DNA of 64,000 bases, from the NCBI GenBank assembly GCA_963737145.1, contig CAVTRO010000007.1, forward strand, positions 682,001-746,000, given 5' to 3'. Below, piece after piece: positions 53,450 to 61,738 of the stretch (position 1 is the stretch's first letter; each line of letters starts with the position of its first letter). Position numbers and translations under genes: made by a program. Source of the DNA: AP-15 sp963737145. GTDB lineage: Bacteria; Pseudomonadota; Alphaproteobacteria; ATCC43930; CGMCC-115725. Below the pieces are notes generated by a model, which searched no databases, had not been told where the DNA came from, and saw only the letters and a list, made by a program, of their open reading frames with translations.

Positions 53450-53660
53450 TCAGGAGGCAGCGATCGGCTCGATCAGCGAGGGGTCGTTGTTCTTGACGTT
53501 GCCGACCCGCTCGCTGACCGGCCAGCAGATCATGTCCTCGGAAGGGTAGGGGGCCAGCAGCGCCTTGAGCTGTGGCGCATCGGCCGGCTGTTCGCCGAGC
53601 CACAACGGCCACGCCTCCGGCTTCAGTACCGCGGGCATGCGGTTGTGGAGCTCGGGCGCG
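53450..53660 (-). pseudogene. SRAP (YedK/HMCES-like) C-terminal fragment
   Basis: The frame reads HNRMPAVLKPEAWPLWLGEQ, PADAPQLKALLAPYPSEDMI, CWPVSERVGNVKNNDPSLIE P. HxRMPxxLxPExxxxWL and VSxxVNNxxNxxPxxxEP are the C-terminal motifs of SOS response-associated peptidases, which form crosslinks with abasic sites. The N-terminal catalytic Cys region has been replaced. Confidence 0.75.
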
Positions 53661-53840
53661 AAATATTCCTTCTCGAGCTCGGCCTGCCGCGCCTCGAGCT
53701 CCATGCCCCCGTTACGGAGCTTCACGCAATCCAAAATGATCGCCAAGTAACGGGAGCAGTTAGAATCGGACCTCCTTGAATACCTCGCTGTTTGCAGCGC
53801 TGCGCTTCGGCGGTCGCCCATAGCGACCAGCCGGTCAAAG

Positions 53841-54908
53841 ATGTGCAACATCGACTGCGCTAATGAGGGTGGCAGCGGGATCGATTTTTCGGCCACATCG
53901 ATGATACCCAACCCGACATCGAGGGTAGTTCCGGGGACGCGGCATCGAAAGGCCCGGGCTTCCAGCGTTCCGATCAATCAGCTGGAGACGCGTGAAAAAG
54001 TGGCGCGGGTTCGTCTCGGCTCCTACGAGTTCAAAAAGAAGGGGGTTTCGCGCTTCGACTTGCGTGATCCCTACCATCTCGCCATCGCCCTGACCTGGCC
54101 GCAATTCCTCGCCGCCTTGCTCGGCCTTTATCTGTCGGTGAATGTCGTTTTCGCCACGCTCTTTTGGCTGGTCCCCGGTTCGGTTGCGAATGCCCGGCCG
54201 GATAGCTTCGCGGACGCCTTCTTCTTCAGCATCGAGACCTTGGCGACGGTCGGCTATGGCGAGATGTATCCGGCGACGCTGTACGGGCATGTGGTCGCGT
54301 CGGCCGAGATCGTATGCGGGCTCGCGTTCACCGCCATCCTGACCGGCCTCACCTTCGTCCGCTTCTCGCGGCCGCGGGCCAAGTTGGTCTTCGCCCCCAA
54401 TCCAGTGGTGGCGATTCATAACGGCAAGCCGACGCTGATGGTGCGGGTCGGCAATGGGCGTACAGGCGTCCTCACGGACGCGGCGGCGAAGCTGAATGTC
54501 CTGCTCACCGAGACTACCGGGGAGGGGAAGCTCTTCCGCCGCGCGCAGGAGCTGCGGCTCGAGCGGGCACACATACCACTCTTTCCACTCTCCTGGACAC
54601 TCATGCATGTGCTGGACGAGCGCAGCCCCTTGCACGGCTACGATGCGGCGCGAGCGAGCCAAGCGGACGCGCGAGTGTTCGTGACGCTCGAAGCGCGCGA
54701 TCCGACGCTCGCGACATCGGTGCACGAGATCCGCACCTATTTGCCGGGAGATATCCGCTTCGGCATGCGCTACACGGATGCGGTCACCATAGCAGAGGAC
54801 GGCACGCCGGTGGCGGACCTGACACGCATCGGAGCGCTGGAGCCCGATCTCGGCGACCGCCAGGAACTGGGGTGGACGGAACACGAAGAGGACGCGAATG
54901 ACGGTTGA
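53841..54908 (+). CDS. KirBac inward-rectifier potassium channel
   Basis: The product is 355 residues from ATG 53841; ATG 53901 is an alternative and neither has a strong ribosome site. Slide helix VSRFDLRDPYHLAIALTWPQ; outer helix AALLGLYLSVNVVFATLFWL; pore helix and filter FFFSIETLATVGYGEMYPAT (TVGYG); inner helix ASAEIVCGLAFTAILTGLTF; then the cytoplasmic immunoglobulin-like domain with KPTLMVRVGNGR, HIPLFPLSWTLMHVLDERSP LHG. All KirBac landmarks are present. It mediates K+ flux across the inner membrane. The stop overlaps nothing; a Ca2+/H+ antiporter follows 200 bp later. Confidence 0.92.
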   Translation: MCNIDCANEGGSGIDFSATSMIPNPTSRVVPGTRHRKARASSVPINQLETREKVARVRLGSYEFKKKGVSRFDLRDPYHLAIALTWPQFLAALLGLYLSVNVVFATLFWLVPGSVANARPDSFADAFFFSIETLATVGYGEMYPATLYGHVVASAEIVCGLAFTAILTGLTFVRFSRPRAKLVFAPNPVVAIHNGKPTLMVRVGNGRTGVLTDAAAKLNVLLTETTGEGKLFRRAQELRLERAHIPLFPLSWTLMHVLDERSPLHGYDAARASQADARVFVTLEARDPTLATSVHEIRTYLPGDIRFGMRYTDAVTIAEDGTPVADLTRIGALEPDLGDRQELGWTEHEEDANDG

Positions 54909-55019
54909 TCGGCGCCTATCGGAACCCCAGCGAACTTACATTTCGCTGCGCAACCTCAATGCCTTGGCGCTGATCTATGGTGGGGTTCCAATTGGGTGCC
55001 GAAACACAGTGAAGGCATT

Positions 55020-55052
55020 CGCTCCCCTCCAGCGGAGAGGCCGCTGCAAACC
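55020..55052 (+). repeat. T-arm-like dispersed repeat, copy 23 (right half)
   Basis: GCTCCCCTCCAGCGGAGAGG then CCGCTGCAAACC; the T-arm part has been lost. It lies just upstream of the antiporter gene. Confidence 0.5.
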
Positions 55053-55106
55053 GTGCGGAAGAAGCCGTTGCCGGGGTCCGGCAAGCATAAGCGGTTAATC
55101 GGGAAT

Positions 55107-56240
55107 ATGTTCCTCCTCGGGCGGCTGCGTGACGAGTGGTTCCTCAGCTTCAGCGGAGGCACTTGCCTGGTATTCCTGCTCTATGGCGATACTCCATTTG
55201 CCCGGCTAGCCGAGCCTACCTGGCTGGCGCTTATCTTCCTGTGGCTATTTATGGCCGTGCTCGGTTCGGCGCTGTCTATCTGCCGCCATGCCGAGCAGCT
55301 TGCCTCGCGGCTGGGGGAGCCCTACGGGACGTTACTTCTCACCCTGTCGGTGACATTCGTCGAGGTGACGAGCATTGCCACCGTCATGCTGCATGGGGCC
55401 AACAATCCAACCCTGGCCCGAGACACACTGTTCGCCGTGGCGATGATCATCCTCAACGGTATGGTCGGCCTGTCGCTGCTGATGGGCGGCTGGCGCCATC
55501 GTGAGCAGCAATACAATTTACAGGGCGCCAACGCCTATCTTGGGGTGATCATCCCCTTGGCGGTACTCTGTCTTGTTCTGCCGGATTTTACCGTGACCAC
55601 GCCGGGCTCGCTCTTGTCCCATCAGCAGGATATCTTTCTTGTGCTAGTGTGCTTGGGCCTGTATTCTACGTTCCTCGCCGTGCAAACCCGACGGCACCGC
55701 GGTTTCTTCAGGTTTGGTGCCGACGTGGCCCATGGACAGATTGCCGGCAGCGCCGATGTCGGTCACCGCGCGCCGACATCGCGGCCGTTCCCACTGTTGG
55801 CGCATGCTGCTCTACTGATCGCGTATCTCCTACCCGTCGTTTTCCTGGCGGAGCAATTCGCCCATCCCGTAGATTATCTGATCGAGACATTACGGGCTCC
55901 GACGGCCTTGGGTGGCCTCATCATTGCCGTGCTGGTCGCCACCCCCGAGGCGATCGGCGCGGTGCGAGCGGCGCTAGCCAATGATCTGCAGCGATCCATC
56001 AACATCTTTCTTGGCTCGGTCCTATCAACCATAGGGCTGACGATCCCGGCGATTGTGTTGGTTAGCCGCATCATCGGGAGAGAAATCGTGCTCGGGGTCG
56101 AACACGCGGACCTGGTCATGTTGGTCCTAACCCTGGTCGTATGCGTCGTCACGTTCTCTAGCGGGCGAACAAACGTGATGCAAGGCGCAGTGCATCTTGT
56201 GCTGTTCGCCGTATATCTAGCTCTGATCTTCCAAGGTTGA
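55107..56240 (+). CDS. Ca2+/H+ antiporter (CaCA superfamily, ChaA-like)
   Basis: About 378 residues from ATG 55107; the longer frame from 54996 only adds translation of a repeat. Eleven or so membrane helices. The first alpha-repeat reads LTLSVTFVEVTSIATVMLHG and the second VLVATPEAIGAVRAALANDL QRSINIFLGSVLSTIGLTIP, each with the ion-binding Glu in a GNxxE-like context. An acidic loop is lacking, as in ChaA. It exchanges Ca2+ (or Na+/K+) for protons. Same direction as the KirBac gene, so the two make a small ion-homeostasis cluster. Confidence 0.88.
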   Translation: MFLLGRLRDEWFLSFSGGTCLVFLLYGDTPFARLAEPTWLALIFLWLFMAVLGSALSICRHAEQLASRLGEPYGTLLLTLSVTFVEVTSIATVMLHGANNPTLARDTLFAVAMIILNGMVGLSLLMGGWRHREQQYNLQGANAYLGVIIPLAVLCLVLPDFTVTTPGSLLSHQQDIFLVLVCLGLYSTFLAVQTRRHRGFFRFGADVAHGQIAGSADVGHRAPTSRPFPLLAHAALLIAYLLPVVFLAEQFAHPVDYLIETLRAPTALGGLIIAVLVATPEAIGAVRAALANDLQRSINIFLGSVLSTIGLTIPAIVLVSRIIGREIVLGVEHADLVMLVLTLVVCVVTFSSGRTNVMQGAVHLVLFAVYLALIFQG

Positions 56241-56639
56241 GGCGAAGGGACGCTCGGCGCGAGCGCCGAAATGACGGCTTGGAGCGGTCGCGGGCTCTGG
56301 CCTTGGTGTTGATGCTAGCGTGGCCAACATCCGTTAGAAGTAATTCAATACCTCGTCCTGGGGGCGCGCATGGCCGCAGATGTCATAATTTTCTTTAAGC
56401 CCGGCGCGTGGAGGACTGTTCCGTGCTGGACCCGATCGGACTAACGCCACAGTAGAGACTCTGGATCGTCGGATTGTCCATATCTGCGAGGAATTTCTCT
56501 CGGGCATTGATTATGCCATCTCTTTTGATGTGACTGTGTAGGAGAAGTCATCAGGATCAAGGGAGTCTTTGAGGCACCGTCAACTTTCCAAGCCGAGTCA
56601 GGCGAATGCAGGCACTGGCAGTGAGCATTGGTGATTTAT
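56241..56639. other. Gap without assigned genes
   Basis: About 400 bp after the antiporter. No gene motif or repeat copy is seen. Confidence 0.3.
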
Positions 56640-56875
56640 TGCCGACCCACACTGCAAATTTCGGCCCAGATCTGGAATTTCTGGGTCCTGGAAGCTCTGT
56701 GCTCGGCGGCAGTGACATGATCGCGGCGCAGATGGAAGAGGTTATTGATCTGATCGTGGGCTGAGAGGAACCGCTGCGCCTGGCCGGGCGATTTGAACTG
56801 CTTCATTTGCCGCTCTCGTCGGCGCGTCGGCTGGTGCGAGTTTTCCGCTCTGTTGTTCAGCCCCTTGTGCTGGAC
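56640..56875 (-). mobile_element. IS6-family transposase C-terminal fragment
   Basis: The frame reads KGLNNRAENSHQPTRRRERQ, MKQFKSPGQAQRFLSAHDQI, NNLFHLRRDHVTAAEHRASR. NNRAENSHxPTRxRERxMxxFKS contains the last catalytic Glu of IS6-type DDE transposases. The upstream two thirds are lost. Confidence 0.85.
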
Positions 56876-56934
56876 CTCCAGGAGCTGATCGAGCCGCAGA
56901 TCGCCGAGCACCGGGGGCGGGTGGTGAAGGACAC

Positions 56935-57020
56935 TCCAAAGGCTTGCGGCAGAGGGCCTCGGCAAGGCGGAAATCGCGCGGCGGCTGGGCATCAGGGATC
57001 TATCGGATGCTCGCGGGCTG
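56935..57020 (+). pseudogene. Serine resolvase C-terminal helix-turn-helix fragment
   Basis: The plus strand reads RLAAEGLGKAEIARRLGIRD. xLxAEGLGxxEIAxxLGIxRxSVYR is the DNA-binding end of Tn3-type resolvases. About 25 residues survive next to the IS6 fragment. Confidence 0.55.
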
Positions 57021-57070
57021 ACGGGGCGAGCTGAGGGTGTGGCGCCCGTCAGCTCAATGGGCCGTGGGAC

Positions 57071-57343
57071 TTACGCCTGCCGACGCAACAGGATCGGGTG
57101 ATATGTGTGCGGGTCGGCGAGGCTCCCTTCGCCCCGGCGTTCGATCTCGCCAGCGGTGACGAGCTTAAGAAGGTCTTGTTGGAGGCGCTAGGGATATCCC
57201 GGAAGGCCGTAGATCGCCGCTGACAACTCTACTTCCGAGCGCCCAGGTCCGTTCTCGACGAGGTAGAGCAGTATGTCGGTTTGCTGCAATTCCGAGCGCC
57301 GTCCGGTCCGTCCTCCAAGCCTCGTCGGTGTTGATCCGTTCAT
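57071..57343 (-). pseudogene. Winged-helix-like small protein with an in-frame amber codon
   Basis: ATG 57343 has AGGAG at short spacing. The frame reads MNGSTPTRLGGRTGRRSELQ, QTDILLYLVENGPGRSEVEL, SAAIYGLPGYP, a TAG at 57190–57188, and continues in the same frame RLQQDLLKLVTAGEIERRGE, GSLADPHTYHPILLRRQA to TAA. The amber is one base from CAG (Gln), which suits the motif GYPQRLQQDL. The helix-helix-strand pattern resembles a transcription-regulator or transposon accessory fold; unidentified. Confidence 0.45.
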
Positions 57344-57538
57344 CGCTCCTCACTTGCCTCCGGGGAGCCTATTGCGGCGGAGGGGTGCGGTGCAACATGC
57401 GCGGCCAGAATGGCTGATCTGCATGCACTTCCGGCTGAGCGCCCGATGCGCGCGGGAGCCCCACTCTCGTCTCTGGGGAACTCGTCAAACGCCGCAACCG
57501 TTGAACGTGCATCATCAACAAGCAAGGGCAGGACCACA

Positions 57539-57877
57539 ATGACCAAGCATCTACTGGCCGGTATGGCCGCGTTCGGTTTGCTGTCCGGCGCCGCTGTGGC
57601 GCAGAGCTACGTCCCCACCTCGCCTCCCCCTGCCGCTGTCGCACCTCCCTCAGTCGGCGTGCCCGGCTCCACAACGACCACGACCCGGGTTTCCCCGACC
57701 AACGATCACGCGACGACGATCATCAAGGGCGTGGACGCCAACGGGAATGAGATCACGAAGAAGGATAGCTACCGCGAGGGGGCGGGTGGCAGCACGGAGA
57801 TGCATACGAAGACCTTCACTGACCCCGACGGGGGCACTACGACAACGCGCTCGAAGACCACGACCAAGCAGGAGTAG
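57539..57877 (+). CDS. Secreted Thr/Ser-rich hypothetical protein
   Basis: The 112-residue product has a signal peptide (MTKHLLAGMAAFGLLSGAAV AQS), a Pro-rich segment, then GSTTTTTRVSPTNDHATTII, KGVDANGNEITKKDSYREGA, MHTKTFTDPDGGTTTTRSKT. The two GxDxxGNxxTKxxxYxEG/TDPDGGTTT blocks look like short beta repeats. Similar small exported proteins are common in Bradyrhizobium. Function unknown. Complete. Confidence 0.7.
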   Translation: MTKHLLAGMAAFGLLSGAAVAQSYVPTSPPPAAVAPPSVGVPGSTTTTTRVSPTNDHATTIIKGVDANGNEITKKDSYREGAGGSTEMHTKTFTDPDGGTTTTRSKTTTKQE

Positions 57878-57919
57878 CAGCGGCCGCGCGCTTCGAAGCG
57901 CGAGATTGGGGGCGCGAGA

Positions 57920-57966
57920 GTTCGCACCTGACTCCCCGCTGGAGGGAAGTGGATTCGAACCTGTAT
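57920..57966 (-). repeat. T-arm-like dispersed repeat, copy 24
   Basis: GTTCGCACCTGACTCCCCGC, TGGAGGGAAGTGGATTCGAAC. It lies between the secreted-protein gene and a glyoxalase-family fragment, at the latter's broken end. Confidence 0.75.
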
Positions 57967-57989
57967 GGGGCTTTTCCTGTCAAGCGTTG

Positions 57990-58310
57990 TTTTGGGTTGT
58001 GCTGACAGTTTTTTTCGATCGCGCCCTGGATGTTGTCGCCCCACACCTCGCGAGGCAATTCGTAGAGCACCTCGACGCCGTAGCCGTTGGGATCGACGAT
58101 GTAGAGGCTGTGCGTAATGCCGTGGTTGACGCGGCGTTCGAACTTGACGCCCTTCGCGCGTAGCCAGGCCAATTGCTTCAGCCACGCCTCGCGGCTCGGC
58201 ATGCTGATCGCGATGTGGTTGATCGCGACCGGCTGGTCGAGCATCGACCATTCCGCCGGCGGCTTCGGCAGGTTCGGGTTCTCGCATAGCGCGATGTCGT
58301 GGTGGTTCAT
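57990..58310 (-). pseudogene. VOC (glyoxalase/dioxygenase) family fragment
   Basis: The frame reads HHDIALCENPNLPKPPAEWS, AINHIAISMPSREAWLKQLA, WLRAKGVKFERRVNHGITHS, LYIVDPNGYGVEVLYELPRE V. HHDxAL, NHGxTHSLYxxDPxGxxVE are metal and fold motifs of extradiol-dioxygenase-like VOC proteins. The first strands and the C-terminal tail are lost. Confidence 0.7.
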
Positions 58311-58454
58311 GCGGCCGTCGTGATCGCCGCTATAACGAACGCAAAAGGCGGCAGGAAAGGAGTGCGTAATGCCCTACTGCATCACAACTTCGGTCCAGAA
58401 CCGATGCGAGGATCACCGGGTGGTATGCGGGCAGGAATTGCCTTTGGTCGACTG

Positions 58455-58660
58455 ATCATAACCGGCAAAAGCGGTTCGACAACCCACGGGATGCGAGCAC
58501 CGTATGCAATGAACTGCGCAGCCTGTGCCCGCGGAACGCCAAAGTCATCAACATCGAAGTCACCGCGGACGACCGTCAGCTTAGCGTGATACTGCCTAAA
58601 TCTCGCGTTTCGCCGCAGGCTTGCCGGGAATTCAGCTCCTGTGACAAAGATTGGGCTTGA
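58455..58660 (+). other. Coding-like stretch of unknown identity
   Basis: One frame without a start reads FDNPRDASTVCNELRSLCPR, NAKVINIEVTADDRQLSVIL, PKSRVSPQACREFSSCDKDW A to a stop at 58660. Its composition resembles a real protein end with four Cys. The opposite strand is also open, so the call is uncertain. Confidence 0.25.
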
Positions 58661-58763
58661 GGCATTTAACCAAAGGTCGAATGTTTCTCACTGTAGGTGC
58701 TGGGTCGAGTATTCACCCGCGCTTAGACCGGGGGCACCCGGTTGTCCCAAAAGGGATCTGGTC

Positions 58764-58790
58764 GAACCCTCGGGTCAAGGCCGAGGGTTC
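58764..58790. terminator. Perfect 10-bp hairpin
   Basis: GAACCCTCGG (58764–58773) and CCGAGGGTTC (58781–58790) with a 7-base loop lie 22 bases before the ATG of the next gene. It could be an attenuator or the end of an upstream transcript. Confidence 0.5.
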
Positions 58791-58812
58791 CGCCTTTGAC
58801 CTGGAGGCGTCA

Positions 58813-59109
58813 ATGCACAAGCTGCTCACCGTAGTCGCATCAATACTCGCAGTTCTCGCCGCGATCGGCACAGACGCGCCCGGCGCCGAACCGGAAGGTG
58901 CGCTTCAATACGCGCCACCTTCAATCGGGAAAGACGCGCAACCCCCAGCCCCCGCCGGGATGTTGCGAGAGCCCGTGTCCCCGCGCCGGATCGAATTGGG
59001 GGTGAGCGGGTCGAGCTTGGCGCCCAGTATCCAGAGATTTTACATCCTTCCAGCGCCCGGTTTCGGCGAACCCGGCGAGCTACGCGTTCAAAGCGGTAGC
59101 GGCCGTTGA
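58813..59109 (+). CDS. Small secreted hypothetical protein
   Basis: The 98-residue product begins at ATG 58813 with TGGAGG 7 bases upstream. A signal peptide (MHKLLTVVASILAVLAAIG, cut near GAEPE) is followed by a Pro/Ser-rich chain without clear fold. No family recognised. The upstream hairpin may regulate it. Confidence 0.5.
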   Translation: MHKLLTVVASILAVLAAIGTDAPGAEPEGALQYAPPSIGKDAQPPAPAGMLREPVSPRRIELGVSGSSLAPSIQRFYILPAPGFGEPGELRVQSGSGR

Positions 59110-59151
59110 TGAGCCGCGGCCAGGCCTGCGCCGGCTTCGTTCGGGTGCTAC

Positions 59152-59622
59152 CTAGGCCGCAACTGTCGTCTTGCGGACCCGCCGGGTCTGCCATACAGAA
59201 CGACTGGGGCGGGATTTTTGGGATTGCGTTGCCGCCTCGGTTGGCTCCGGTGCGGCCTTCGGGCTTGCTATATCGGCCAGCGAAACCGCCCCGATCAGGT
59301 GCTTGTCCCGATTTACGACTGGGAGGCGGCGCACCCACCACTCGGCCATCTTCTCCGCAACCGTCTGGACGGGTTCATTTTCAAAGCAATACAGCGGGTC
59401 GGGTGTCATCGCCTCTGCTACCGTAACCTTGTTCGGATCGCAGCCGTCCGCGACAACACACACCCCAATATCGCGCCCGGTGACCACACCCGCGAGCCGA
59501 TTATTCTCAGCGACCGGCAGGGCTTCGCAATCCAGCGCGGCCATTAGTTGCGCCGCCGTCCTGAGGGTGTCCCCAGGGGTCACCACGTCGATTTCCGGCG
59601 TCATCACGTCGCGTATTTTCAC
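59152..59622 (-). CDS. Two-CBS-domain protein
   Basis: The 156-residue product starts at GTG 59622 with GGGAGGAG 5 bases upstream. Two CBS units: MKIRDVMTPEIDVVTPGDTL, ALPVAENNRLAGVVTGRDI and VAEAMTPDPLYCFENEPVQT, RRLPVVNRDKHLIGAVSLAD I. The tail is basic and disordered (KSRPSRSVWQTRRVRKTTVA A). Stand-alone CBS pairs bind adenosine nucleotides and often sense energy or stress. Complete. Confidence 0.9.
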   Translation of the reverse strand: MKIRDVMTPEIDVVTPGDTLRTAAQLMAALDCEALPVAENNRLAGVVTGRDIGVCVVADGCDPNKVTVAEAMTPDPLYCFENEPVQTVAEKMAEWWVRRLPVVNRDKHLIGAVSLADIASPKAAPEPTEAATQSQKSRPSRSVWQTRRVRKTTVAA

Positions 59623-59806
59623 TATCTCCTCCCAGTTTGCGTCATATCACGGATTGGGCGGGCGCGCGCGAGCTTTGGCCTCCAATTTCGGCTTGAACGC
59701 CTGCACCTCGGCGCCTCCACCTTTCGACATGATCGCCCATCCGACCAAAGAGCTCGAGATTTGGGATCGCGGCGCGGGTCGGAACCTGCGAGCATTCCCG
59801 AAGGCG

Positions 59807-59890
59807 GGTGTCTTCCTAAGAAGACCTAGAAAGCGGTGTCTTCCTAAGAAGACCTAGAAAGCGGTATCTTCCTAAGAAGACCTAGAAATA
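59807..59890. repeat. Three tandem 28-bp repeats with dyad symmetry
   Basis: Units start at 59807, 59835 and 59863. Each contains the dyad GTCTTC-CTAA-GAAGAC (the third has ATCTTC) followed by CTAGAAA. They end 97 bp before the CVNH gene and could be operator sites; see findings. Confidence 0.9.
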
Positions 59891-59986
59891 GGCGAGAGAT
59901 GTCCCTTACGGTCGAGAGCCGGACGGGCTCGGAATTATTATAAGAAACGAACTGTTCCTGTACTAGGACATCCCGAGGAGGCAAGA

Positions 59987-60424
59987 ATGACCAAGGTCCT
60001 AGTTGCTGGAAAGTGCGCCCTCTTTGGCGGAGCCGCCATGCTGTTATCCGTCGCAGCAGCCCCCTTACACGCTCAAGGCTTCCCGGAGGGGTCGTATCTG
60101 CGGTCCTGCGCGCACATCGCGGTAAACGGCGACAGGCTATTAGCCGAGTGCCGCCGAACAGATGGGAGCTGGGCCAGAACCGCACTCCGGGATGTGGATC
60201 GTTGTGTCGGCGACATCGGCAATATGGACGGCCAGCTTGCCTGCAACCGTGCCGAGCGCAATTACGGATCGTCACGGGATCGGGATTACCGCCGCCAATG
60301 GCCGGGGAACGGTTATGGCGATGGCAACCGGGATTACGGCCCTGGGTGGGGCGCCTCATCTGATTACGGTCGGTACAGAGGAGATTGGCCGCCAGCCGGT
60401 TATCCGTCTGATTACGGCCGGTAA
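59987..60424 (+). CDS. Secreted CVNH (cyanovirin-N homology) domain protein
   Basis: The 145-residue product has GAGGAGGC before the ATG and a signal peptide (to PLHAQG, about residue 31). The CVNH-like core is GSYLRSCAHIAVNGDRLLAE, CRRTDGSWARTALRDVDRCV, GDIGNMDGQLACN, with Cys pairs at the usual places. CVNH domains bind mannose-rich glycans. The tail is a Gly/Tyr/Arg-rich low-complexity region with DYG/NGYGDGNRDYG units. It is preceded by the triple 28-bp repeat. Intact. Confidence 0.85.
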   Translation: MTKVLVAGKCALFGGAAMLLSVAAAPLHAQGFPEGSYLRSCAHIAVNGDRLLAECRRTDGSWARTALRDVDRCVGDIGNMDGQLACNRAERNYGSSRDRDYRRQWPGNGYGDGNRDYGPGWGASSDYGRYRGDWPPAGYPSDYGR

Positions 60425-61112
60425 GCCGGAAAGCCGAGTCCGGAAGAGCGGGCACCTGGTTTGTCCGGGAGCCCGAGAGCGGGGATTACCAGCGCGCCGG
60501 ATCGGTAGACGATCAGGTCCGGCTCGCACCCGGTCCCACCGGCGACGCATTGCCTGGCGATCTGTTCGGGGCTGATCTTGTCCAGGCGACGATCCGCATC
60601 TATGACGAGGAGCGGGACGAAATCCGCACGACTATGGAGCCCTACAAGTGGTATCCGCAGCGCGCGGGCCGCGTCGATCTGATCCTGGAGCGGGCGCGGG
60701 CGACCGGGAAGAGCGGGTTCGCGAGCAGCTTGTTGTGCGGCCCGCTTTCAAGACGATCAGGGCCATGATCTGATGCTCGGGCGCCGCGGTATTCGACAAC
60801 GCCCAGGGATGAACGAGCGCAAATACAGCCGCTATATCAGCGACCATGCCGACGCCCTTGCCCGCGCGGCGTTCGGCGAGAGCATTGCCGTCGTCGGTCA
60901 ATTGCCTGCGGCGAACCTTGCCCAGCAAGCCTCCTTCGAACGGCAAGTCGCCCGGCAATCTCGGCGGAGCCGGGGGTAAGTCCCGCACTGGCTTACACGC
61001 TTGACGGGATCGATTGGCGGAATTGCACCTGGCCTCACGCCGCCCCCTTTTTTAAGGGAGGGAAAAATACCCCCGCGGGTCAGAGAGCGTCATTTTGGAT
61101 TACTTCTTGAGA
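60425..61112. other. Gap with possible decayed frames
   Basis: Plus-strand frames read GDLFGADLVQATIRIYDEER, DEIRTTMEPYKWYPQRAG (60550–60680) and RKYSRYISDHADALARAAFG, ESIAVVGQLPAANLAQQASF (60815–60950). They look coding-like but match no family I can name. Confidence 0.3.
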
Positions 61113-61349
61113 TCAAGATGTGAACATTTGCCAATAGATTGGGTTAAGATTTTGAACGATGGACACAACGTATGTATGATGTGCATCTACATGCTCGGTA
61201 TGACAAAATAAAGAAAGCCTCGATCTCCAAAAATTCGCAGGAGGTCCAAAAGTCTTCCTAAACACCTTAGTTTCCCACCAATCTTCTGATACCCTATCAG
61301 TTGATATGGAATACTTTCTCTTCGTCGAGAGATTAGTGACAGTAGTCAT
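61113..61349 (-). CDS. Possible small protein in an AT-rich island
   Basis: From ATG 61349: MTTVTNLSTKRKYSISTDRV, SEDWWETKVFRKTFGPPANF, RSRLSLFCHTEHVDAHHTYV VSIVQ. The W-E-T-x-V-F block with a late HxxHxxVVxIV resembles small uncharacterised rhizobial proteins. AT content is clearly above the neighbourhood, which suggests recent transfer. The ribosome site is weak. Confidence 0.35.
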   Translation of the reverse strand: MTTVTNLSTKRKYSISTDRVSEDWWETKVFRKTFGPPANFWRSRLSLFCHTEHVDAHHTYVVSIVQNLNPIYWQMFTS

Positions 61350-61738
61350 CAGGCGCGATCTCTGCTCTATGGCTATTCCTCTGAGTGAGGACATCCAAAC
61401 CTATTACACCCATCGATCGTTGAGATCCGCTTCAGTTGTCTCGTATTCGTAATTCTGTCCGGGTATCTGATAATGAGTTCCATAACGGTCTTTTTGGCTG
61501 GGTTCTTCGACAGTGCGCACGGACTTCGATTATGGCGGAGGACGATTGCACAATCATTAACCGTCTCGGGAACATTCCTCGGTGAGGCAACGCGAAGGGG
61601 TGATAAAGGGTTTGAGTGTCGCGGCGCGACAATCAGGCCTTCTGATAGGTTCAGATGCTGGCCTTCACCTGGCTTATACCGGGCGCCCCTCCGGCGGCTG
61701 GGGTTCAATGTGCAAACATTGAATGTCGGCGGGCAGGA
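61350..61738. other. Gap in and after the AT-rich island
   Basis: No gene is supported. GC rises again from about 61600. Confidence 0.3.

Noticed and set aside
59807..59890. A short CRISPR array
   Set aside because: The 28-bp units are contiguous with no spacers, and no cas gene is present.
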